From an uncultured Aquimarina sp. (GTDB taxonomy: Bacteria > Bacteroidota > Bacteroidia > Flavobacteriales > Flavobacteriaceae), in contig CANMLS010000007.1 of NCBI GenBank assembly GCA_947498785.1, positions 95,561 to 159,560 on the forward strand: a stretch of 64,000 nucleotides of DNA, read 5' to 3'. The position numbers were made by a program, and so were the translations under genes. Under the pieces are notes generated by a model. That model saw only the letters and a list, made by a program, of their open reading frames with translations, was not told the origin of the DNA and did not search any database. Below, piece by piece: positions 36,568 to 43,991 of the stretch (positions are counted from its first letter, which is position 1; each line of letters begins with the position of its first letter).

Positions 36568-36960
36568 TTACGCCGAACCTAAAACATGTTTTAAATTACC
36601 GATCATGTTATCCCAAAGCATTTTATTTTCTTCCATTTCATCCTCCTCAGAGTAGTCAGTAACCATCAAAGAAACATCTTTGGTTATTTCATCTACTTGA
36701 ATACGTAATTCAAAAAAATAATCATTTCCTTCTTCTTCATCTTCTACCCATCTAAATTTGATTCTTTCACCACTTTTTCTACTCAATAGTTTAGCCTCTT
36801 CTTCAGAATCATCCCAGATAAATGTAAATAGTTCTCCTCTCGAATTTACATTATCAGCAAACCACTCTGAAAGTCCAGAAGGTGTAGATATATATTGATA
36901 TAATAGTTGCGGTGATGACTGTACCACAAATTCAATTTCATATTTTGTTTTTTCAGACAT
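36568..36960 (-). CDS. START-like domain protein (SRPBCC fold)
   Basis: This 130-residue acidic protein of the SRPBCC/START-like clan opens with KYEIEFVVQSSPQLLYQYIS and has the core GLSEWFADNVNSRGELFTFI and SGERIKFRWVEDEEEGNDYF. It is common in Bacteroidota next to this aminotransferase gene. The high Glu/Asp content (DYSEEDEMEENK) is normal for the family. The ligand and function are unknown. A terminator-like hairpin separates it from the aminotransferase gene. Confidence 0.87.
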   Translation of the reverse strand: MSEKTKYEIEFVVQSSPQLLYQYISTPSGLSEWFADNVNSRGELFTFIWDDSEEEAKLLSRKSGERIKFRWVEDEEEGNDYFFELRIQVDEITKDVSLMVTDYSEEDEMEENKMLWDNMIGNLKHVLGSA

Positions 36961-37045
36961 ATCATTAATTGTTGGTAAGCCAATATATAGATTAATTGTC
37001 GACTTTAAAAGTACATTGAAAAAAAAATTAATTATGCATAATTGT

Positions 37046-37075
37046 TTGCACCAATGTTTTTTGTTTTTATATTTG
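37046..37075 (+). promoter_or_regulatory. tRNA-Met promoter (TTG-N19-TATATTTG)
   Basis: TTG at 37046-37048 and TATATTTG at 37068-37075 are 19 nt apart, a full Bacteroidota promoter match. The tRNA begins at 37107. Confidence 0.75.
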
Positions 37076-37106
37076 CACCCGAATTAAAATGATGTAGCAT
37101 CTATTT

Positions 37107-37180
37107 GGCGAGGTAGCTCAGCTGGTTAGAGCGTTGGATTCATAACCCAGAGGTCGGGGGATCGTGCCCCCCTCTCGCTA
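37107..37180 (+). tRNA. tRNA-Met (anticodon CAT)
   Basis: The 74-nt gene folds as a cloverleaf: acceptor GGCGAGG with TCTCGCT (G-T wobbles at the first and last pair), D arm GCTC/GAGC, anticodon CAT at 37141-37143, a GGGGG/CCCCC T stem and discriminator A. The CCA end is not encoded. GC-rich tracts typical of an initiator anticodon stem are absent, so it is more likely the elongator or an isoleucine tRNA with modified CAT. The T loop is ATCGTGC rather than the usual TTCRANY, and base 31 (A) faces C. Confidence 0.9.
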
Positions 37181-37193
37181 CACTAATTCGAGT

Positions 37194-37223
37194 AAAAGCT
37201 GACTCATTAGAGTCAGCTTTTTT
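37194..37223 (+). terminator. Rho-independent terminator after tRNA-Met
   Basis: AAAAGCTGACTC pairs perfectly with GAGTCAGCTTTT across ATTA and is followed by T residues. It ends the tRNA transcript. Confidence 0.9.
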
Positions 37224-37714
37224 ATTTAATTACAACAAATACAAGGATCTATTACTTTATTTACACCTTTTCTAGTCGCTATTAATATAATTTTTCCCCA
37301 ATATTCATAGACTATTTTGTAATAAATATTCTAATCATTATTCTAGATAAACATGATTACTTATCCTAGAGTAAGGATAATGAGGTCATGTTCAAAATTA
37401 ATAGAGTTTTGGATTTATGTGAAAAAATAAACGTTTATAGTCTATAGAGCAGCAATTCTTACCTACCATATTCAATATATAAATAGTAGTCAACGTAAAC
37501 CATACATTTAAATGTTACCAATATTTTAGAAATAAAAAAGTATCTAGGAGTGTTTTGTTTTCATAAAAAAAGACAAAATGTATAAAGAATAGCTTTTTTT
37601 TCTAATATTTTATTCTCTAAATAATTCTCTCCCAATTATTATCAAGATTGAAGCACTCGAACTACCTCTTTCTGATCTAAAAAACATCTAAACGTACAAC
37701 GAGTTATTTTTATT
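37224..37714. other. 491-nt gap without a recognisable gene
   Basis: The stretch is AT-rich with many stops in all frames. I see no open frame of substance, no full promoter and no repeat other than simple A/T runs. Confidence 0.5.
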
Positions 37715-38320
37715 CTATTTTGAGAACTCCTCATTAGCATCAATCAAAGAGGTTACACTTTTTCTTATTGCCTTCAACTCATAAATATTCAGTAATATAA
37801 CAATCAAAAAACAGCAAATACCAATATAGGTATTGAGAAAAGCCAATAACGATCCTATTATATATATAGTTACAAAAACTATATCTTTTCCTTTTTGTCC
37901 AATGAGCTTACCCAATACCGATGTTTTTCCTATATGACCTATTATACATTGTTTTAAAACAAAAAATGATATTCTACTCATCAATAACACAAAACCATAT
38001 AAAGCTACTGGAATGGCATTAATATGGTTTTCACCAATCCAAGAAGTTGTAAAAGGAATTAATGACAACCAAAACAGTAAATGCAAATTAGCCCATAAAA
38101 TTTTATTGTTAACACTTCTAATTAATTGAAATAAATGATGATGACTATTCCAATAAATACCTATGTATATAAAACTTCCTAAATAGCTAATAAAAATTGG
38201 AAACGATGGGATAATAGCTTCAAAAGTAGTTTCCTTAGGTGCTTCTAACTCCAAAACCATAATAGTAATAATAATTGCAAGGACACCATCGCTAAAAGCT
38301 TCTAATCTACTTTCATTCAT
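37715..38320 (-). CDS. TMEM175-type (DUF1211) membrane protein
   Basis: This 201-residue inner-membrane protein is related to TMEM175 potassium channels. It has about six hydrophobic helices and the family signature RLEAFSDGVLAIIITIMVLE (residues 5-24), in which FSDG lines the pore. Bacterial homologues conduct potassium with low selectivity, which is family knowledge rather than something shown here. It is single-copy and monocistronic in the window. Confidence 0.87.
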   Translation of the reverse strand: MNESRLEAFSDGVLAIIITIMVLELEAPKETTFEAIIPSFPIFISYLGSFIYIGIYWNSHHHLFQLIRSVNNKILWANLHLLFWLSLIPFTTSWIGENHINAIPVALYGFVLLMSRISFFVLKQCIIGHIGKTSVLGKLIGQKGKDIVFVTIYIIGSLLAFLNTYIGICCFLIVILLNIYELKAIRKSVTSLIDANEEFSK

Positions 38321-38366
38321 TTTTCAAGTATAAATAATTAGACATAGATAGTTTTAAGAACCATTA

Positions 38367-38795
38367 TCAGGTTTTATTATCAAATTTTTGAACATATTCC
38401 TGACTAACCGTTCCTCGGTTTAAAAAAACTCTGTGAGTTCCTTCATCAGGGTTTTTGGTGGTGATTTCAACACTAATTTCATCTCCTTCCTGTAAACTAG
38501 CAGCAGTTGTTCCGTATATAAAACACACAGTATATTGATACTGAGTATTGGGTTCTGCTGTGTTATCACTCCAAAGAAAAGCCTGAATTAAATTTGTATC
38601 TTCCTTTTTTCCATTTTTTCAAACTCTTTAAAACCACTAAGATTTTTTACTTTTCTAGATAGAATATTTTTTCTATCATAATAACCCTTTTCTTGCCGTT
38701 TCATCAACATCTAAGCAAAGTACAACAACATGTGTTCCCACTATAACATGCAAAGAAACTCTCTTAAGCTGGTTACATAATCTCATATTTTTCAT
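38367..38795 (-). pseudogene. Frameshifted gene of unknown family
   Basis: Three minus-strand frames join end to end. 38795-38676 encodes MKNMRLCNQLKRVSLHVIVG and on to DVDETARKGLL. 38704 onward encodes MKRQEKGYYDRKNILSRKVK and NLSGFKEFEKMEK. The last frame, with no start, encodes EDTNLIQAFLWSDNTAEPNT, QYQYTVCFIYGTTAASLQEG and on to GTHRVFLNRGTVSQEYVQKF. One extra base in the A6 tract at 38605-38610 would fuse the second and third frames into one protein of about 112 residues. The family is not recognised. It is a decaying gene, or an error or phase-variable tract. Confidence 0.55.
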
Positions 38796-39135
38796 TTTAA
38801 TATTTCAAATCATCCGAAATCTTGATTCATCAAAATAAGTTGTTCTACTTTTTTGATAGTGTTAAGTTATAATGACATGATGAAAAATAATATTTCATTG
38901 TATTTCATGAATGTAATCACATAAAATCGAAGATTTTACAATTGTTGATTATATAGAATATTGACTATTCTTTTTATTAATTTTTATGTAGTTCTTTTTT
39001 ACTACATCTGGAAATTTTGGCTAAAAACTTTAAGAAACGTGAATTCGATATAAGAAAATTTACATCTATCGGAGTGATTTTAGATCAAAAACCTTATTAT
39101 TTTGAGTATTGATGAAGGATCGATATATGTACTTC

Positions 39136-39174
39136 TTACAGAGTTTCATTTCAAAAGAAAACAAAACTCTGTAA
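39136..39174 (-). terminator. Hairpin downstream of the 803-residue barrel gene
   Basis: TTACAGAGTTT and AAACTCTGTAA form a perfect 11-bp stem across 17 nt, starting 9 nt after the barrel stop. The T run is weak, so this is a terminator or a 3'-end-protecting stem. The rest of 38796-39135 shows nothing recognisable. Confidence 0.5.
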
Positions 39175-39182
39175 AACCTTTT

Positions 39183-41594
39183 CTATTCTTTAAGCACCTT
39201 ATGAAACAAATCTGCTAGTCTTATTTCAATAAATTTTACAATCTTTTCATTCGAAACGTCATTCTGATACATCGTAAACACTTTTGATGCATTACGCTTT
39301 TTAAGCGCTTTAATATCATCCTCTGGGTTCTCGATATCCTGAGGTTTCAAATTCCATTTTAACAACGATTGTAAAAGTTCTGTATGCGATTCATATCGTT
39401 TTTCGAGTATTTTCTGTTTTTCAAGATCTTCTGGATCTTTCTCTTCTGCACTATTAATTCTGGCACTCAATACTGTAAACTCATCTCGTATTTGGCGATC
39501 TATTTCTCTTGCTTCATTAACCAGTTTAACGTAAGATTCATAGATTTTTTTATTATAAAATTCTGCAAAATCAAGATATTCGTCCATCGCTTTAAGATAA
39601 CTAATAGCTATTTCTTTATATACTCTTTTATCTTTTTCTTCAGTTTCTTTAAGTTGCTCTCCTAATTCACTTAGCCTTCCTTTTTTATCTTTAATAATAT
39701 GTTCAAATCCCTCTTTTTCTGGTAAATTTAACAGTTGAGGGGTAATATCTTTTGGTAAACCTTCGTAGCGATATTTTCTATATTGAATTTTAATCGAATC
39801 ATTATCTTCCTTCGGTTTTTTCTCCTTCTTTTCTCTCTTCTTGAAGTTAATTTTTGGCTTTTTTAGTCCAAAAGCATAATTGTATCCAAAAGTAGCGGTA
39901 AACTCACTTAAACCACCATTGTTTGAACCATTCCTGAATAACTGAACTGCATTAAGGTTAAAATTATGCCGTTCTTTTAATGTATAAGTAACAGATCCTC
40001 TAAGGTTAGTGACATTAGTATTTGCGGTAGCACTATTTGAACTATTATATCCAGCAGAAAGTCTGGTGTTTAAGGTTTTTTCAAAATATCGCTTTCCAAC
40101 GCTTACTGTAGGTCCCCAAGTAGTGGATTCTTCTCTACCAATAGTATTATATGTACCATTAATAGAAGTGCTAATATTGAGGTTTCTTTCTGAAAAATCT
40201 ATGGTATGACCTATATTCATATTATGAAAAGTAGAAGCATCCCCAAGCCTTACAATACCCCCTTGCTCATTAAACACATCATTTAATGCATAATTGGTAA
40301 CAAGGTTTTGACGTGATGCTTTTTTATTTGAAAGTACATAACTAACAGTAAGGGTAGCTGTTTGGGATAATTGCCTGTAATCTAACTCTTCAATCTGTTC
40401 ATCTAGAAGATCTCCATCATTAATCTCATCAAATTGATTGGGTTTAATATTAGTAAACGTACTAAAATTAGAATACGATCCAGAAATATTTAATCGTTCT
40501 GATACTGAGAGTGTAGCATTTAATGATCCTACAGTACGATTTGTATTATTAGCTTTTAAATTATCTAGATCATCTCTTTGGTAGCCTATATTAAGAGCCA
40601 AGGTTAATCTATCTCTAAAAAAAGTATTAGAAGCATCCAAAGTGATATTTTCGAAATCATTATTGAAAAAATATGCTCCAAGCGTCTCATAACCTGGATC
40701 GATACGCTCATATCCTAAACCAAGATTTACCCGGCCAAAAGCATATCCTAAGCGAGTTTTTACCGCATTATAATATTCTGTAGAGGCACGGTTATTAAAA
40801 ATTGCTGCTATTGGTGAAATCCCTGAATTATCTGCTTCTTCTGCTCTGGTATCTTTGGTTATCGCTGTAGATGCATATTCTGCTTGTAGGCTAAAACTTT
40901 TTCCTAGTTTAACCTCTCCTTCCAGACTTATCACCAGGTTTTCTTGTGGTAAAACTCCTTTAACTTCTGGTATTGAATCAATAGAATTTTGATCATCTTT
41001 TGCATAAAACCCTATTACTCCAATTTTATATCGTTCCTTTTCAAAGCTTGTTTTCAATCCATAACCCATTCGATTAAAAGCCGGGATGGTTCTGGGGTCA
41101 TCATCATCATTTGTTGCTTTGAGCAAACGACCAGCCATGGCACTAACCTTTAACGGGCCAGGTGGTGTAAGGTCCACTCCACCTCCTGTAAACTGATGAC
41201 CGCTTAATGTATAAGGAGAAAAAGTCATATTTACATTACCTATATGTCCTGTTACCCATTTATACTTTGGATGTATACTTATACGATTAAAATCAAAAGG
41301 TATTTGATATCCTAAATCTTCTCCTTGATTAGAGAAACTATAGGAAATAGGAATAGAGAAGCTATAGATATTGATATTAAGTGCTCCTTGTAAAAAATAG
41401 GTAAAAGGTTCTCTGTTATTATTTTGATTAGAATTATAATACACTCCTGTAGCAGATATTTGTCCACTAACTTTAAGCGGTTTACTTTGAGTTATAGATT
41501 CATAGTCTAATGTTTGACCGATAGTCAAAAAAGGTAATCCGAAGAATACTAGTAGTAGTTTTTTCAAATACTTAACATTAGCAGGTGTACTCAA
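39183..41594 (-). CDS. 803-residue outer-membrane barrel with charged helical tail
   Basis: This exported protein has a signal peptide (KKLLLVFFGLPFLTIGQ) followed by about 570 residues of alternating amphipathic strands typical of a large beta-barrel (for example GSLNATLSVSERLNISGSYS and LGYAFGRVNLGLGYERIDPG). After GYNYAFGLKKPKI the last 230 residues are very charged and helical (KKREKKEKKPKEDN, then KGRLSELGEQLKETEEKDKR), likely a periplasmic or surface coiled-coil module. The start is TTG at 41594, and a second TTG nine codons later fits the signal peptide better. It may be the outer-membrane component of the upstream surface-protein locus; no family name can be assigned. Confidence 0.78.
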   Translation of the reverse strand: MSTPANVKYLKKLLLVFFGLPFLTIGQTLDYESITQSKPLKVSGQISATGVYYNSNQNNNREPFTYFLQGALNINIYSFSIPISYSFSNQGEDLGYQIPFDFNRISIHPKYKWVTGHIGNVNMTFSPYTLSGHQFTGGGVDLTPPGPLKVSAMAGRLLKATNDDDDPRTIPAFNRMGYGLKTSFEKERYKIGVIGFYAKDDQNSIDSIPEVKGVLPQENLVISLEGEVKLGKSFSLQAEYASTAITKDTRAEEADNSGISPIAAIFNNRASTEYYNAVKTRLGYAFGRVNLGLGYERIDPGYETLGAYFFNNDFENITLDASNTFFRDRLTLALNIGYQRDDLDNLKANNTNRTVGSLNATLSVSERLNISGSYSNFSTFTNIKPNQFDEINDGDLLDEQIEELDYRQLSQTATLTVSYVLSNKKASRQNLVTNYALNDVFNEQGGIVRLGDASTFHNMNIGHTIDFSERNLNISTSINGTYNTIGREESTTWGPTVSVGKRYFEKTLNTRLSAGYNSSNSATANTNVTNLRGSVTYTLKERHNFNLNAVQLFRNGSNNGGLSEFTATFGYNYAFGLKKPKINFKKREKKEKKPKEDNDSIKIQYRKYRYEGLPKDITPQLLNLPEKEGFEHIIKDKKGRLSELGEQLKETEEKDKRVYKEIAISYLKAMDEYLDFAEFYNKKIYESYVKLVNEAREIDRQIRDEFTVLSARINSAEEKDPEDLEKQKILEKRYESHTELLQSLLKWNLKPQDIENPEDDIKALKKRNASKVFTMYQNDVSNEKIVKFIEIRLADLFHKVLKE

Positions 41595-41970
41595 AATAAT
41601 TTAGGCTTAATCCCTTCAATCTCTTCATTACAAAGAAATTGCAGGCGCGAATTTACTAAAAAAAACATATAATAATAACAAAATCTTATGCTTTTATAAT
41701 TGATTTTCTCAACTTAAATGCCTATAAATGAATCCTGTTTTTCTTTATTATATTACTAAAAACATTTCTTGTCTATTTCTATGAACAAGTCATGATATCA
41801 AAAGTATTTGATTCTATATATTTATTATAGAATCAATTTATATTCGCTTTGATTTCGTATATATTAGAACGATAAACTCTATCTCTCAAAAGTCAAAATA
41901 AAAAACCACTCTATTATAGAGTGGTTTTTTATTTTGACAGATACTTTATTAGTAACAAAAATCAATATGA
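41595..41970. other. 376-nt gap between barrel and lipoprotein genes
   Basis: Apart from the hairpin listed at 41901-41929, this region shows no open frame, no full promoter consensus and no repeat. Confidence 0.5.
41901..41929. terminator. Bidirectional terminator
   Basis: AAAAACCACTCTA pairs with TAGAGTGGTTTTT across TTA. It lies downstream of the lipoprotein gene on the minus strand and separates it from the barrel gene, so the two are probably not one operon. Confidence 0.85.
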
Positions 41971-42405
41971 TTATTGTCTATCAAAAGACCTTTCTATAAC
42001 GACATTTCCAGTCGAAGGATCTGTGTCTATTATTTCTAATTTGTCTGCTGCTACAGAAAAAGTAAATTGTGATTCAGTTGATGTAATTACTCCACCTTGG
42101 GCATCAAGAAACTCAATTTTATCCCCATTAGTTCTATAACTAGCAGAACTTTCTACCACAGGCAAACAATCTGTTCTATCCTGATTTGCTTCAAAATTTC
42201 TTTGACTAAAAGTATTATCAGTAAAAGTATATATTGTATTTTTCTCGCAATCCAGCAGGTTAATTGGAGCACCATCAGTATCAGTTGCATTGGCTAATTT
42301 CCAAGCACCTACTATAGAGTTATTAATCTTATCATCATCGTCATTTTTACAAGAAGTAAATGCTATTGCTACAAGTAGGATACATAATAAAAAAGGCTTT
42401 TTCAT
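41971..42405 (-). CDS. Lipocalin-like lipoprotein
   Basis: This 144-residue lipoprotein has a signal peptide and lipobox (IAFTSCKNDDDDK, Cys20). The acidic DDDD after the Cys is a known lipoprotein surface-export signal in Bacteroidota. The mature domain (SIVGAWKLANATDTDGAPIN and then TIYTFTDNTFSQRNF) is typical of lipocalin-like (DUF4488-type) proteins. Its role is unknown. It has its own -7 element and terminator, so it is probably not an obligate part of the toxin operon. Confidence 0.85.
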   Translation of the reverse strand: MKKPFLLCILLVAIAFTSCKNDDDDKINNSIVGAWKLANATDTDGAPINLLDCEKNTIYTFTDNTFSQRNFEANQDRTDCLPVVESSASYRTNGDKIEFLDAQGGVITSTESQFTFSVAADKLEIIDTDPSTGNVVIERSFDRQ

Positions 42406-42445
42406 ATTTAATAAGGTTTTAAGTTTACGTATTTAATTAGTGGGT

Positions 42446-42453
42446 CAAAAGTA
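42446..42453 (-). promoter_or_regulatory. Bacteroidota -7 element of the lipoprotein gene (TACTTTTG)
   Basis: The minus strand reads TACTTTTG, an exact TAnnTTTG match, 40 nt before the lipoprotein ATG. It suggests independent transcription from the toxin operon. Confidence 0.5.
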
Positions 42454-42583
42454 AAAAAAAAGAACGTCTTCTAATAGTATTTTATTGTATTCATTAAATA
42501 TACTCCTGTTGGTAATTTTTTTATGTTAATCTTTAAATTATAGTACTCATTTACAACACTTAACATCATAAAAACAGAATATT

Positions 42584-43252
42584 TTATACGGATTGAGAAA
42601 GTTCATTCTTTAATTTTGCTAGATTATCAAGTATTAAAGAGAATGTTCTTTGATTTTTTAATGGAGCCAGTTCTTTCACAGTTTCATCATAAAACTCTAT
42701 TCCATCTTGTGAATTTACAAAATATTTAATAGCCATAATGCGCATAAATGTAGAGTTATTTGTATTCACTATCATAGAAGCTTTTGTTTCACTTGGTAAT
42801 AAATTCATTTCATCTATAATATTTTTTAAATCTTGATATTTACTAAAAAAAGATTTTACTTCATTTATAAAAAAATCTTCTATCATTTGAGAAAATAATT
42901 TTATTTGAGAATAATCCTCAATAAAAAACGATTTTATGAAATGAGTTTCATTTTTAACAACTTCAAAACCTGAAGGTATCTCGCCATTCCATAATTCTCT
43001 TATGGTATAATCTAAAGCGTTATTATTAACAGAATTCAAACATTTTTCTATTTTATTAAATCTTTTGAAAGCAGTAATGTTTTGTATTAGAAAACGATTA
43101 TATTCTGCCCAAGAAAAACTAATCGCATAAGCTTCATCTTGCGATTTCTTTTCAAAATAAATACTAGTTTCAATGTGCACAAACTCATATCCTAAGTTAA
43201 TTAACCATTGAAAATCCTTCTTCACTTGTTTTATGAATAAATCTCTATCCAT
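42584..43252 (-). CDS. Candidate immunity protein 2 (222 residues)
   Basis: This soluble, cytoplasmic-looking protein is the last gene downstream of the putative toxin. Its C-terminal half resembles the neighbouring 212-residue protein: VKSFFSKYQDLKNIIDEM here aligns with VEPFWNKYNNLSNIFELI there, followed in both by SE and then a similarly spaced MRI/MSR segment. Such a pair of paralogues is a common layout for immunity genes. I do not recognise a named immunity family. It lies 98 nt after the 212-residue gene. That it neutralises the upstream nuclease is inferred from position and similarity. Confidence 0.68.
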   Translation of the reverse strand: MDRDLFIKQVKKDFQWLINLGYEFVHIETSIYFEKKSQDEAYAISFSWAEYNRFLIQNITAFKRFNKIEKCLNSVNNNALDYTIRELWNGEIPSGFEVVKNETHFIKSFFIEDYSQIKLFSQMIEDFFINEVKSFFSKYQDLKNIIDEMNLLPSETKASMIVNTNNSTFMRIMAIKYFVNSQDGIEFYDETVKELAPLKNQRTFSLILDNLAKLKNELSQSV

Positions 43253-43350
43253 TTTAAATTACTGAAAAAGTCATTTGTTTTTTGTTCTTCGAAAAGGTTT
43301 AACAACTCTTTATTAATAACTTCTGAATTCGTTATATTTAAAAATTAAAA

Positions 43351-43989
43351 CTATGCATCTTTAGGATTTTCTAAAGTATCTATTAAATCTTTAAAGGCAT
43401 CATAATAAGAAGAATATTCATTAGGCTTATTAATTGAATATTCTTTTAATAGATTCATATAAAACTCTCTCTTTTTAACATAATAATCTGCTTTCATATG
43501 ATTTGCTATTAAAAGTCGGCTCATTATACCTTTAACCCCTTGAAAAACTTGTTGATTTAATTGCTGCTCTGATTTTATTTGAATCAATTCAAATATATTT
43601 GATAAATTATTATACTTGTTCCAAAATGGTTCTACGATTTCTTCCAAATAATTAGAAATAATATCAAAAGTATCTAATAGTTCTTTTTCTGAATCTGCTT
43701 TTAGATTACCAATATTAACATTTAATATTTCAGATTCTTGTACTGTAACAGACCATTCATTAATAGAAATATTATGCTTTTTCAAAATTGATCCAACCAA
43801 TTCTTCAACTTCTTTTATTTTAATTCCGCCACGACCTAATGTTATACGTCCTAAGTTGGAAGCCTGAATAACTAATACATATTTAGCATGAGAATCTTCT
43901 TTATACAAAAAAGGTGCTTCATAAGTAAACTCCTTAGATTCAAAATACTTTGTAATCTTATTTTCAATATCTACTTGACTTAATGCCAT
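43351..43989 (-). CDS. Candidate immunity protein 1 (212 residues)
   Basis: This 212-residue soluble protein starts 2 nt after the stop of the putative toxin, the classic place for the immunity gene of a polymorphic toxin. It has no signal peptide, as expected for a protein protecting the producer's cytoplasm. The N-terminal half is mixed alpha/beta (KYVLVIQASNLGRITLGRGG), the C-terminal half is helical and resembles the next gene. It is not a known immunity family that I can name. Alternatively it is a chaperone or adaptor for toxin export. Confidence 0.72.
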   Translation of the reverse strand: MALSQVDIENKITKYFESKEFTYEAPFLYKEDSHAKYVLVIQASNLGRITLGRGGIKIKEVEELVGSILKKHNISINEWSVTVQESEILNVNIGNLKADSEKELLDTFDIISNYLEEIVEPFWNKYNNLSNIFELIQIKSEQQLNQQVFQGVKGIMSRLLIANHMKADYYVKKREFYMNLLKEYSINKPNEYSSYYDAFKDLIDTLENPKDA

Positions 43990-43991
43990 TT

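Noticed and set aside
39384..39665. Plus-strand open frame of 93 residues, Phe- and Ile-rich
   Set aside because: It is the antisense of the Glu/Lys-rich tail of the barrel protein, which produces Phe and Ser runs automatically.
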